43,083 nt of DNA. Origin: Chitinophagales bacterium. GTDB lineage: Bacteria; Bacteroidota; Bacteroidia; Chitinophagales; Saprospiraceae. The position numbers and the translations under genes are program-made. Shown in pieces: positions 26,604-34,100 of this stretch (its first letter is position 1; each line of letters begins with the position of its first letter). Below the pieces are notes generated by a model, which saw only the letters and a program-made list of their open reading frames with translations, ran no database searches and was not told the DNA's origin. Location of the stretch: positions 1 through 43,083 of the forward strand of contig JAFLBO010000041.1 of the NCBI GenBank assembly GCA_017303475.1, written 5' to 3'.

Positions 26604-28250
26604 ATGCAATTCCAACATAAATATTTGATTCTGGCTGCTGCAATGCTGACATTTTCGCTGGCGGCCAATGCCCAGAAAGATCTGGAGGGCGATAACGTGA
26701 CGGTTGTAAAATCATTTGATGCTCAGTTGCTGGAGGCAAACAAATTATCTGTGCCGCCTACCCTGCCGACATTGGATACTACAACAAAGTTGCAGAACTA
26801 CACAGTACCTCCGCACCCGTCGAACATCAAATACGATCCACCTAAATTGCGTCCGCTAGGGGTAAAGGCTGCACCAAAAGAGGCTGATTATGATGGTTTC
26901 GTGAAGCTCGGTGCAGGTGTTCCCAACACAATTTGGGGTGAAGGCGGTTATTATTTTAAGGCTAAGGATAAATTTGATGGCAAGATTTGGTTGCGCCATC
27001 ACCGTTTGAGCGCTGATAAGGCTGTGGAAAATCAAATGTTCCAAAAAACAGCAGGTTTACTCAGCGGCAATATTTTCCTGCCCAACAACCTGGCAACCCA
27101 GGTAGACGTTGGTTATACCTACGACCGGGTACATTTTTATGGATATGATGATGATTCACTGGAGTTTTCCCCTGGCAGGACCCGGCAGGATTACAAAATT
27201 CTTGATCTGGGCGCCCGATTGTACAATAGTGCCCGGAATGATGCCGATTTGAATTTCTCGGTTGCACCGAAGTTTTACTTGCTGACAGACTTTTATTCCA
27301 ACAAGGAAAACCATTTTGAACTTGGGTTGTCGGCCACCAAATGGTTCAACGAGAAACATGCTCTTCGGGTGAACATTCGTCCGGATCTGACTTCTTTTGA
27401 AGATACATTATCTCAGAAGCTGAATAACATATACCTCCAGCCGTCTTTTACGCTTCATTTCGACATGTTGCAGCTCAAGATTGGTGGTAATTTCGTGAAC
27501 AACCGTGATGTATTCAGCATCTTCCCGGATGCAGAACTGACCCTGCGCGTTTGGGGTGATGGTATTCAGGCGTTTGTAGGTGCGAATGGTGATTTGCGCA
27601 AGAACTCATACCGCAGCCTTTCTACCTATAACCCCTTCATTCAGATTCGTGGCAGTGAACTTAGAAACACCCGTTGGGACAACTACTATGGTGGTTTGAA
27701 GGGCAATTTCGGCTGGCTGGAATACAATGGTCAGGTAGGTTATTCCAAAGCGTCTGATTTGGCGCTGCATCAGACCTCCTTTGACCAGGATGGCATCACC
27801 AGATTCCGTGTTTTGTATGACACTGTGAAAATGTTCAACTTTCAGGGTACCATCAAGCTCAACCCGATTAAGAACCTGAGCATCACCGGTACATACAGCC
27901 AAAGTGTTTTCGACAATGAAACAACGGGAACATCCCTTGATGAACTGGCTGTATGGGGTTTGCCAGAAATTGAGGGCAATTTTGGCGCTGTTTATACCCT
28001 GGCTGAAGGAAAGGCCAACGTAAAGGCCTCTCTTCATATGGCTGACCGCATTGCGTTTCTGAATGAGCAGAACGAATTGGTAAAAAGCAAAACATTGGTG
28101 GATTTGAGTTTCGGTGGTTCCTATTATTTTACCAAGAACATTGGTGTGTTCCTTGATATAAATAACCTGTTGAATAATCGGCGCGAACGCTGGTACAGGT
28201 ATCCTACAATTGGCACCAACTTCCTCGGTGGGTTCGTCGCCCGATTCTAA
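26604..28250 (+). CDS. Outer-membrane beta-barrel protein
   Basis: The protein has 548 aa. The signal peptide ends near ANAQ (residue 24). A proline-rich N-terminal segment follows, then a barrel of alternating strands (GKIWLRHHRLSAD, VDVGYTYDRVHFYGY, LNFSVAPKFYL, LSITGTYSQSVF, VFLDINNLLN), ending with a C-terminal FVARF, a typical outer-membrane terminal Phe. It resembles the barrel part of TonB-receptor-like proteins but lacks a plug domain. It lies directly downstream of the TPR protein and is probably its partner. Substrate is unknown. Confidence 0.85.
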   Translation: MQFQHKYLILAAAMLTFSLAANAQKDLEGDNVTVVKSFDAQLLEANKLSVPPTLPTLDTTTKLQNYTVPPHPSNIKYDPPKLRPLGVKAAPKEADYDGFVKLGAGVPNTIWGEGGYYFKAKDKFDGKIWLRHHRLSADKAVENQMFQKTAGLLSGNIFLPNNLATQVDVGYTYDRVHFYGYDDDSLEFSPGRTRQDYKILDLGARLYNSARNDADLNFSVAPKFYLLTDFYSNKENHFELGLSATKWFNEKHALRVNIRPDLTSFEDTLSQKLNNIYLQPSFTLHFDMLQLKIGGNFVNNRDVFSIFPDAELTLRVWGDGIQAFVGANGDLRKNSYRSLSTYNPFIQIRGSELRNTRWDNYYGGLKGNFGWLEYNGQVGYSKASDLALHQTSFDQDGITRFRVLYDTVKMFNFQGTIKLNPIKNLSITGTYSQSVFDNETTGTSLDELAVWGLPEIEGNFGAVYTLAEGKANVKASLHMADRIAFLNEQNELVKSKTLVDLSFGGSYYFTKNIGVFLDINNLLNNRRERWYRYPTIGTNFLGGFVARF

Positions 28251-28251
28251 A

Positions 28252-28460
28252 GGCACAAGGTGAAACGCGAAGGCACGAAGACACGTAGGCACGAAGGCAC
28301 GAAGGCACGAAGAGGCTATCTCTTTTACCGCATAGGAGTAGAGGTTAAATGATTGATTTTCAATTCTTCTGAGGTAAAAATTACTTTTGAGGCACCGTCT
28401 TCTAATCAACTTAATTCTTTGCGCCTTTGTGTCTTCGCGCCTTTGTGTACCTTTAGCGAC
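28252..28460. repeat. Imperfect inverted, tandem-phrase intergenic repeat
   Basis: The left part repeats the phrase GGCACGAAGGCAC several times (28252-28316); the right part (28415-28456) is built from TTTGTGTCTTCGCGCC phrases and pairs imperfectly with it. The 239-nt gap has no gene. The right arm ends with TACCTTTA (28448-28455), close to a -7 element for the amidase gene. The same vocabulary recurs at 30881-30945. Confidence 0.6.
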
Positions 28461-28489
28461 TTTCCCTAAAACTTATTTCCCTTCAAAAT

Positions 28490-29278
28490 ATGAAAGCAAC
28501 CAGTATTCCTCAACATGAGACCACCTTTCGCCAATCTGGCATTGATTCCAGTGGGACCAAGTTTATCCTGACGGATGAATTTGCCAAAATACAGGACAAG
28601 GCAGGTGGTCAAATCGCGCTGGTGGATTGCATCAAACAAGTTCCGGACAAATCCTATTACTATGAAGAGGAATTCCCGAAAGAGCGCATTGTGTTGCATT
28701 TTACTGCAGGCTATTTGAAGGGGGATATTGCCCAACTTTCCCGCAAAAGTGTGGAGGTTTCAGTGCCTTTTGTAATAGCTCGTTCAGGACATATTTACAA
28801 CCTTTGGGCCTCCAAATACTGGTCCTACCACCTGGGCGCCGGCGCAATTGGCGGAAATACAGCCATGAGTCAGCGCAGCATAGGCATTGAAATTTCCAAC
28901 ATTGGCTTTTTGCGCAAAAAAACCGGAGGGTTGCTTCATACTGTGTACAGCACAGATGATGTGTATTGCACCGACAAGGAAACTACCTTTTTCCAAAAAC
29001 TGCCCAGTCCATACCGTGGCGAACAATACTACGCCACCTTCACCAATGCGCAGTATGTTGCACTGGTTCAGCTGCTGCGTTTTCTCACCGCGCGATACAA
29101 GATTCCACGCACCTTTTTACCTGTAGCCAAACGTTTTGATCCGTTTGCCTCCACGGCAGAAGCCGAAGCATTTAAAGGCATCTGTTCTCATGTCAATTTC
29201 CGCCCAACCGGCAAGTGGGATATCGGGCCGGCTTTTAACTGGGGCAAACTGGAAAAAGGCTTAAAGATCGGAGCCTAA
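28490..29278 (+). CDS. N-acetylmuramoyl-L-alanine amidase (Amidase_2/PGRP fold)
   Basis: The protein has 262 aa with the type-2 amidase fold: His70 in VLHFTAG, YHLGAGAIGG, and at the C-terminus SHVNFRPTGKWDIGPAFNW with His234 plus Lys242/Asp244, matching the zinc and catalytic positions of the family, which cleaves the MurNAc-L-Ala bond of peptidoglycan. It has no signal peptide, so it is probably cytoplasmic and may act on muropeptides or be released by lysis. It is preceded by the repeat at 28252 and followed by a weak inverted repeat (29299-29319). Context gives no clear partner. Confidence 0.86.
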   Translation: MKATSIPQHETTFRQSGIDSSGTKFILTDEFAKIQDKAGGQIALVDCIKQVPDKSYYYEEEFPKERIVLHFTAGYLKGDIAQLSRKSVEVSVPFVIARSGHIYNLWASKYWSYHLGAGAIGGNTAMSQRSIGIEISNIGFLRKKTGGLLHTVYSTDDVYCTDKETTFFQKLPSPYRGEQYYATFTNAQYVALVQLLRFLTARYKIPRTFLPVAKRFDPFASTAEAEAFKGICSHVNFRPTGKWDIGPAFNWGKLEKGLKIGA

Positions 29279-29387
29279 GCTTTTTAAGTTTTCTGGCCGG
29301 TCAAAAATAAATATTGACCAGCTGTTCACATATCACGCATGCCGGGCATTAACCTGTAAATGCGCCGCTCTACCTTTATCCGAGCGT

Positions 29388-29927
29388 ATGAATGGTAACC
29401 AAAACGAATTAGAAGCCTTTCGGAAAAACCCAAACCAATCGGTATCGGGTTTATACCAAAACTGTCGCCCCAAGTTTATCGGCTGGGGGAAGGATGCTAC
29501 GCGCACCGGCGTACATGACCTTGCCGATATTTTTCAAAACGCCGTAATGATTATGGTACTCAACCTGGAATCGGGTCGGCTAACAGAGCTGGTTGGAACC
29601 TTGTGTACCTATTTGTTTGGTATTGGAAAAAACCTTTTGCAAGCCTTTCGCCGGAAACAAGGTAGGATCGGATTGCCTGGCGATGATGCGTTTCCATACA
29701 TAAGGGAAACGGACGCAGGCGCTGAAGAAGCCCTGATGATTCAGGAATCGGAGGCTCAACTGTGGGCAAGGGTAGATGCCCTGGGAGAACCTGGACGAAG
29801 TTTGCTGATCCTTACTTATCGTGATGGACTCAACAGTCAGGAAATTGCCGACGTTTTGGGGTATTCCAGTCCGGAAGTAGTACGCCAACTACGTAAACGT
29901 TTTTTAGACAAACTAAGAAAACAATAA
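29388..29927 (+). CDS. ECF-type RNA polymerase sigma factor
   Basis: The protein has 179 aa. Region 2 covers about residues 20-90 (DLADIFQNAVMIMVLNLESG, then YLFGIGKNLLQAFRRKQ); region 4 is the C-terminal helix-turn-helix (LTYRDGLNSQEIADVLGYSS, then VRQLRKRFLDKLRK). It should direct RNA polymerase to a specific promoter set. TACCTTTA at 29371-29378 could be its -7 element. The next gene, a membrane TPR protein with an anti-sigma-like N-terminus, starts 79 nt downstream and probably controls it. Confidence 0.87.
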   Translation: MNGNQNELEAFRKNPNQSVSGLYQNCRPKFIGWGKDATRTGVHDLADIFQNAVMIMVLNLESGRLTELVGTLCTYLFGIGKNLLQAFRRKQGRIGLPGDDAFPYIRETDAGAEEALMIQESEAQLWARVDALGEPGRSLLILTYRDGLNSQEIADVLGYSSPEVVRQLRKRFLDKLRKQ

Positions 29928-30006
29928 TTATTTAAATAGACCTTTCAAACCTTACTCCAATGAACAAATCCATTTCGCCACTTTTGGCATCAACGATGAC
30001 TAAAAA

Positions 30007-30765
30007 ATGGAAAACCGATCAGAACACCTTCTTGAGGCATATTTTGCCCATTCGCTTACAGAGGCTGAAGCAGCCGAGTTAACATCCCTGCTTCAGTCTG
30101 ACCAGAACCTGGCTGCAGAAATGCGCTTCAGGCAACAAATTGCCCGTGCAGTCCAGGATCAATCTTTGCTTTCCGGCATTGAAAATCAGGATTGGGCAAA
30201 AGCCACTATTCCACCCGCCGGTTCAGGAGCAGGTCCCGCCATCAAACGACAAATGTGGTCCAGGTACATGTATGCTGCTGCAGCTGTGGTTGTAGTGCTC
30301 GTAATTGCCTGGCTCTATTTTCCAACCGATTCAAGGGCCGATCTGATTGCGAGTCAAACAGCGCCATTTCCCAATAAAATGGCTTTCAAAAGTCTGGGAC
30401 AAGACGCCCAGGCTGTTCCTCCTGAAGTAATACAAGCCTTTAAACTGTACGATCAGCAAAACTATCCGGCAGCGGCCACGGCACTTGAGCAAGTAGCGTC
30501 AGCTTATCCGGATATTGTGGATTATCGTTTTTACTGGGGTGTATCACTGGTTCATATCCAGCAATATGCACAAGCCATAAATGCACTGGAACCCGTTTCC
30601 ATTAGCCAAAACGATTACCAAACCGTTAGTTTATACTACCTCGGACTCGCATATGCGGGCAATCAGGAAACAGATAAGGCCAAAACCACCCTCCAACGCT
30701 ATGTAAATGCGCCAGACGGGGTAACCTACCGAAAACAAGCCCTGCACATCCTCAATAAATTATAA
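30007..30765 (+). CDS. Single-pass membrane TPR protein, candidate anti-sigma partner
   Basis: The protein has 252 aa. The N-terminal roughly 45 aa (YFAHSLTEAEAAELTSLLQS, then AAEMRFRQQI) look like the cytoplasmic helical anti-sigma segment common in Bacteroidota. A transmembrane helix follows at residues about 82-100 (YAAAAVVVVLVIAWLYF), then a periplasmic region with TPR-like helices (YPAAATALEQVASAYPDIVD, YYLGLAYAGNQETDKAKTTL). It follows the ECF sigma gene on the same strand, so it probably binds and controls that sigma factor; this is inference from context. Confidence 0.82.
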   Translation: MENRSEHLLEAYFAHSLTEAEAAELTSLLQSDQNLAAEMRFRQQIARAVQDQSLLSGIENQDWAKATIPPAGSGAGPAIKRQMWSRYMYAAAAVVVVLVIAWLYFPTDSRADLIASQTAPFPNKMAFKSLGQDAQAVPPEVIQAFKLYDQQNYPAAATALEQVASAYPDIVDYRFYWGVSLVHIQQYAQAINALEPVSISQNDYQTVSLYYLGLAYAGNQETDKAKTTLQRYVNAPDGVTYRKQALHILNKL

Positions 30766-30800
30766 CAAGGGGAGCTGTTTCATAAGTCGCTTTTTTAGCT

Positions 30801-30945
30801 TTACCGCAGAGGCGGAGAGACGCAGAGGTGCTTAAACTGAGAGTCTCACTTTGAGTGAGACTCTCAGTTTAACTAATATCTTTGCGCCTTCGTGCCTTTG
30901 CGCCTTCGTGTTTCCCCTTCGTGCCTTTCGTCAGCTTCGTGCCTT
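30801..30945. repeat. Intergenic repeat with nested perfect 19-bp hairpin (terminator)
   Basis: A perfect 19-bp stem, AAACTGAGAGTCTCACT with its complement (30832-30850 and 30854-30872) and a 3-nt loop, sits in the convergent gap between the TPR and PorZ genes. It is flanked by the phrase ACCGCAGAGGCGGAGAGACG on the left and TTTGCGCCTTCGTGCC phrases on the right (30881-30945), the same vocabulary as the repeat at 28252. It probably terminates both genes. Confidence 0.68.
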
Positions 30946-30947
30946 GC

Positions 30948-33290
30948 CTAGTGGAGGAAGACAAGTTTGGTAACGATCGCATCCGGCTCATCAAAGGAGG
31001 CCTGGCTGGTTGCATAAATCATATATACACCCGAAGCAACACGGCGCCCGAGATAGTCCTTACCATTCCAAACAGCCTGACCACCCAGGGCTTTCCCTTC
31101 ATATACCAGATGACCAGCAGTATCTGTTACTTTGATATTCGCATCTCTGGCCAATCCATAAATAGCAATCGGGCCGTCGTACCCTGGTTGTACAGGGTTG
31201 GGGTATGCATAAGCGCCCGGACGATTTATTTTGCCCCCTTCAGTGGCGCCTGTGCGCAAGGAAACCAGTCCTTTCTCAGTACCAATCCAGGCCTCGCCGG
31301 TGACAGGATTCACGGCGATATCAGTAATAGCATTATCAAACAGCGGGCTATTGGTATTGGTATATCGTGCAATCTGGGTAAGCGCATCCGGCGACTGTAC
31401 AAAAACGCCATTGGTGGTGCCGAACCATTTTTGGTTGGCGCCATCTATGGCAATGGATTTTACATCTTCCGTTTCCAACAGGTAGCCGTTGAATCCATCC
31501 ACATTTACAATCCGGCGTCGCCCCTTGCAACCTTCATCAAACACATTGGCGCCACATTCAAAACTCACAGCGCCTTGCTGGGTGCCTACCCAAACATCGC
31601 CGTCGAGGTCTACTGAAATACAATTGATGAAATTGGTGGGCAAAACGCTGTTGGCAGTAGTAATTACACGGTACCTGTCGTCTGATTCACTTTCCAGATC
31701 AGCACCTGAATCATATACCAAAATACCAGAACTAAAGGCGATAACGAACCATTTATACCCATTTTGGTCTATCGCCACCTGCAACAGATTATTGGCAGGA
31801 GCTCCGGTAAAATTGAGCAGGGTACCGTCTGGCTTCAATACTGCGATGGGCGAATTAGCGCCATAGTTACTGATCCAGAGGTTTTCATCCTGGTCAAAAG
31901 CGAGCCCGCCTATTGCTGTGCGGTTTTCACCGGAATTACCGGCATTTTGCAGGATAGAATTGTTTTTACTGTATCTCTGTACATAATTATCCTCTGCATC
32001 AAATTCCAGCAACCCTCCAAGCCAGCTTCCTGTAAACACATGGTTATCCGAAGGACGAACTGCTACTTTCCATAAATCCTTGTATGATTCTTCTGCATCC
32101 ACGATTTCCGGAACGGTTCTTTCAGACCAATCATCCCATACTCCATCCTTAAAACGATAAACCCCATCCCGGTATCCTACCACACCCAGGTTGGGCGCCG
32201 GACCAGGTGTTGCTACGTAGGTGGTTCCGTTAGCGGAAAAAGCAATTTCAGAGCTCCTGTGCGCATATGGTGAAGCAAATTTGAATTGATCGCAGGTACC
32301 TGCATTGAGGTCAAGATACCTGAACTTATCTGTTAAATCAGCCAGCCAAAACTTTTTATTGCCGTCTTCAATACCAAACAGGGGCAATTCAGCGCTGCAG
32401 CTCCCCTGAATTTCATATTTGAAGTCTGTTGTTTCAAAATATTCAATTACACCCAAACCAAAATTACTCGGATCACCCCAGCCAGCCAACATACCGGCGC
32501 CCTCAGCACTCAGATATTTGACTGAACGTAACGGATGGTTTCCCACTTCCACCACATTAGCGCCATCGTAGCGCAGGAGTTTTTTATCAACTCCCAGCCA
32601 CAATTGGCCATTCCAGATGCACATTTCATTGTAGGACGCGCTTGAAATAAAGCCGGAGGATTCAGTCATTTCTTCCCAACGACTAAAATCAGCCGGGTTA
32701 ACGTCGTTTTCAGGAAGGCGGAACAAGCCGTCTTCGGTTCCTGCCCAGAGATAACCATTATATCTGGCGAATGATCGTACAGGGATATTGGTAAACACTG
32801 TGTATTCAGCTTCCGCTTGCTGAAGATCAAACTTCAACACCCCAAAACCACAGGCAAAAAAAGCCTGTTTCCCGTCAAAAAACACATTGTAGATTTGCTT
32901 GTCACCTACAATATTGGGATTTTTCTGAATGATGGGCAGGTTTATTACAGATTCATCTCCAGGGTTAAACAGGTCGATGTTACTGTTGGTGTAGGTAATC
33001 ACCACCAATTGTGATGCGGTATTGTAGCGTACCAGACTGATGCCAACATCGCTGAGACCTTCTACTTTGGTAACAAACCTTGTTGACCGATCGGATTTAT
33101 CCAGCTCTACCAAAGCCCATTCAGTGGAAAAGTAAACATAATCCTGGCTTTGGGTGATATACCTGGCTCGCTGCCAGGGAAGATGTTGCCGCCACTCCCC
33201 AATGGTTAGTGGTGGAAATATGGTATCAATTTGACCGGCGAGACCGGTGCTACAAAAAGTAATCAGTAAAAAAGCGGAGAATAAACGCAT
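30948..33290 (-). CDS. porZ: PorZ-like beta-propeller protein of the type IX secretion system
   Basis: The protein has 780 aa from the ATG at 33290, which starts the signal peptide (MRLFSAFLLITFCSTGLA). The start GEWRQHLPWQRARYITQSQD and propeller blades (YLWAGTEDGLFRL, NLWISNYGANSPIAV, DVWVGTQQGAVSF, KWFGTTNGVFV, EAWIGTEKGLVSL) match the two-propeller layout of PorZ. The C-terminal roughly 90 aa (YAYPNPVQPGYDGP, then VYEGKALGGQAVWNGKDYLG, SGVYMI) are a T9SS sorting domain. PorZ sits at the cell surface in the attachment complex that anchors T9SS cargo to A-LPS. Similarity to generic two-component-regulator propellers makes the assignment probable, not certain. The 3' end borders the repeat at 30801. 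Confidence 0.8.
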   Translation of the reverse strand: MRLFSAFLLITFCSTGLAGQIDTIFPPLTIGEWRQHLPWQRARYITQSQDYVYFSTEWALVELDKSDRSTRFVTKVEGLSDVGISLVRYNTASQLVVITYTNSNIDLFNPGDESVINLPIIQKNPNIVGDKQIYNVFFDGKQAFFACGFGVLKFDLQQAEAEYTVFTNIPVRSFARYNGYLWAGTEDGLFRLPENDVNPADFSRWEEMTESSGFISSASYNEMCIWNGQLWLGVDKKLLRYDGANVVEVGNHPLRSVKYLSAEGAGMLAGWGDPSNFGLGVIEYFETTDFKYEIQGSCSAELPLFGIEDGNKKFWLADLTDKFRYLDLNAGTCDQFKFASPYAHRSSEIAFSANGTTYVATPGPAPNLGVVGYRDGVYRFKDGVWDDWSERTVPEIVDAEESYKDLWKVAVRPSDNHVFTGSWLGGLLEFDAEDNYVQRYSKNNSILQNAGNSGENRTAIGGLAFDQDENLWISNYGANSPIAVLKPDGTLLNFTGAPANNLLQVAIDQNGYKWFVIAFSSGILVYDSGADLESESDDRYRVITTANSVLPTNFINCISVDLDGDVWVGTQQGAVSFECGANVFDEGCKGRRRIVNVDGFNGYLLETEDVKSIAIDGANQKWFGTTNGVFVQSPDALTQIARYTNTNSPLFDNAITDIAVNPVTGEAWIGTEKGLVSLRTGATEGGKINRPGAYAYPNPVQPGYDGPIAIYGLARDANIKVTDTAGHLVYEGKALGGQAVWNGKDYLGRRVASGVYMIYATSQASFDEPDAIVTKLVFLH

Positions 33291-33368
33291 ATCAATCAGG
33301 CGATGCAATGGTTAAGTTGTGGGATTGGCGCAGAAACAGGCGTGGTGGTTGCCTTTGTGCTGTTAGAC

Positions 33369-33944
33369 TTATTGCCGATACAATTTGCCTGTTTCCAGGT
33401 AATCCCACACAGCCTCCGGAACAAGATACCTTACAGACTTTCCCGTTTGTAAACATTCCCGGATATAGGTAGCCGAAATATCCAGTGGCGGCGGCTCAAA
33501 TACCCGAACCCTGGGATGTTGCGCCAGCTCGCCGAGTTCGTACCCGGGTCGTTTATAGACATAAATATCATAACCGGCCAGAATTTGCTCATAGTTTTTC
33601 CACAGGTGCAGCGACCCCAGGTTATCGCCGCCCATGATGAGCACAAACTGATGTTCCGGATATTTTTCGTTCAGAAAACTCAGGGTGTCAATGGTGTAAG
33701 ACGGTTTCGGCAATTGAAACTCAACATCTGATGCTTTGAGTTTGGGATTGTCACCAATGCCCAGATGGACCAGATGGAGCCTGTCGTGATCCCTGGCCAG
33801 TGTCTTTTTGGGTTTAAGCGGATTTTGAGGACTCACCACCATCCAAACCCGGTCGAGATCTGTTTGTGTGGCCATATAATTGGCTATGATAAGATGCCCG
33901 ATATGGATGGGGTTGAAGGAGCCGAAAAAGAGGCCTATTTTCAT
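33369..33944 (-). CDS. nadD: Nicotinate-nucleotide adenylyltransferase
   Basis: The protein has 191 aa from the ATG at 33944; earlier in-frame starts use TTG. The nucleotidyl-transferase motif GSFNPIHIGH (residues 8-17) and the ISATYIRE motif near the C-terminus (ISxTxIR) are diagnostic, and FVLIMGGDNL fits NadD. The enzyme adenylates nicotinate mononucleotide in NAD synthesis, in the cytoplasm. It lies upstream of the porZ-like gene on the same strand (78-nt gap). On the minus strand TTTTG-N22-TACTTTCG upstream is a plausible variant promoter. Confidence 0.93.
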   Translation of the reverse strand: MKIGLFFGSFNPIHIGHLIIANYMATQTDLDRVWMVVSPQNPLKPKKTLARDHDRLHLVHLGIGDNPKLKASDVEFQLPKPSYTIDTLSFLNEKYPEHQFVLIMGGDNLGSLHLWKNYEQILAGYDIYVYKRPGYELGELAQHPRVRVFEPPPLDISATYIRECLQTGKSVRYLVPEAVWDYLETGKLYRQ

Positions 33945-34041
33945 GCAAATCAAATTGAGAGAGGCGAAAGTAAGGCAAGAAAGCCTATCTCTTTCAAAAC
34001 ATTTTATTTATAGTAAAGGCTTCGCGCCTTACCATCTTTCC

Positions 34042-34049
34042 TACCTTTG
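34042..34049 (+). promoter_or_regulatory. Bacteroidota -7 promoter element (TACCTTTG)
   Basis: TACCTTTG matches TAnnTTTG and lies 51 nt before the helicase ATG at 34101. It overlaps the in-frame extension to 34047, supporting the later start. The -33 box is unclear. Confidence 0.42.
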
Positions 34050-34100
34050 TGCAGGATTAACCCAAAAACAGGATTCTCAAAGCGCAAGCTACCAGCCAAT

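Noticed and set aside
28252..28316. Possible CRISPR-like array from repeated GGCACGAA phrases
   Set aside because: Phrases are about 10 nt with no unique spacers of regular length and no cas genes; a simple tandem-phrase repeat.
27606..28409. 267-aa minus-strand frame opposite the barrel gene
   Set aside because: Starts in the intergenic repeat and overlaps barrel strands; no domain.
30882..31616. 244-aa plus-strand frame opposite the porZ-like gene
   Set aside because: Begins inside an intergenic repeat and runs antisense to clear propeller and sorting-domain sequence.
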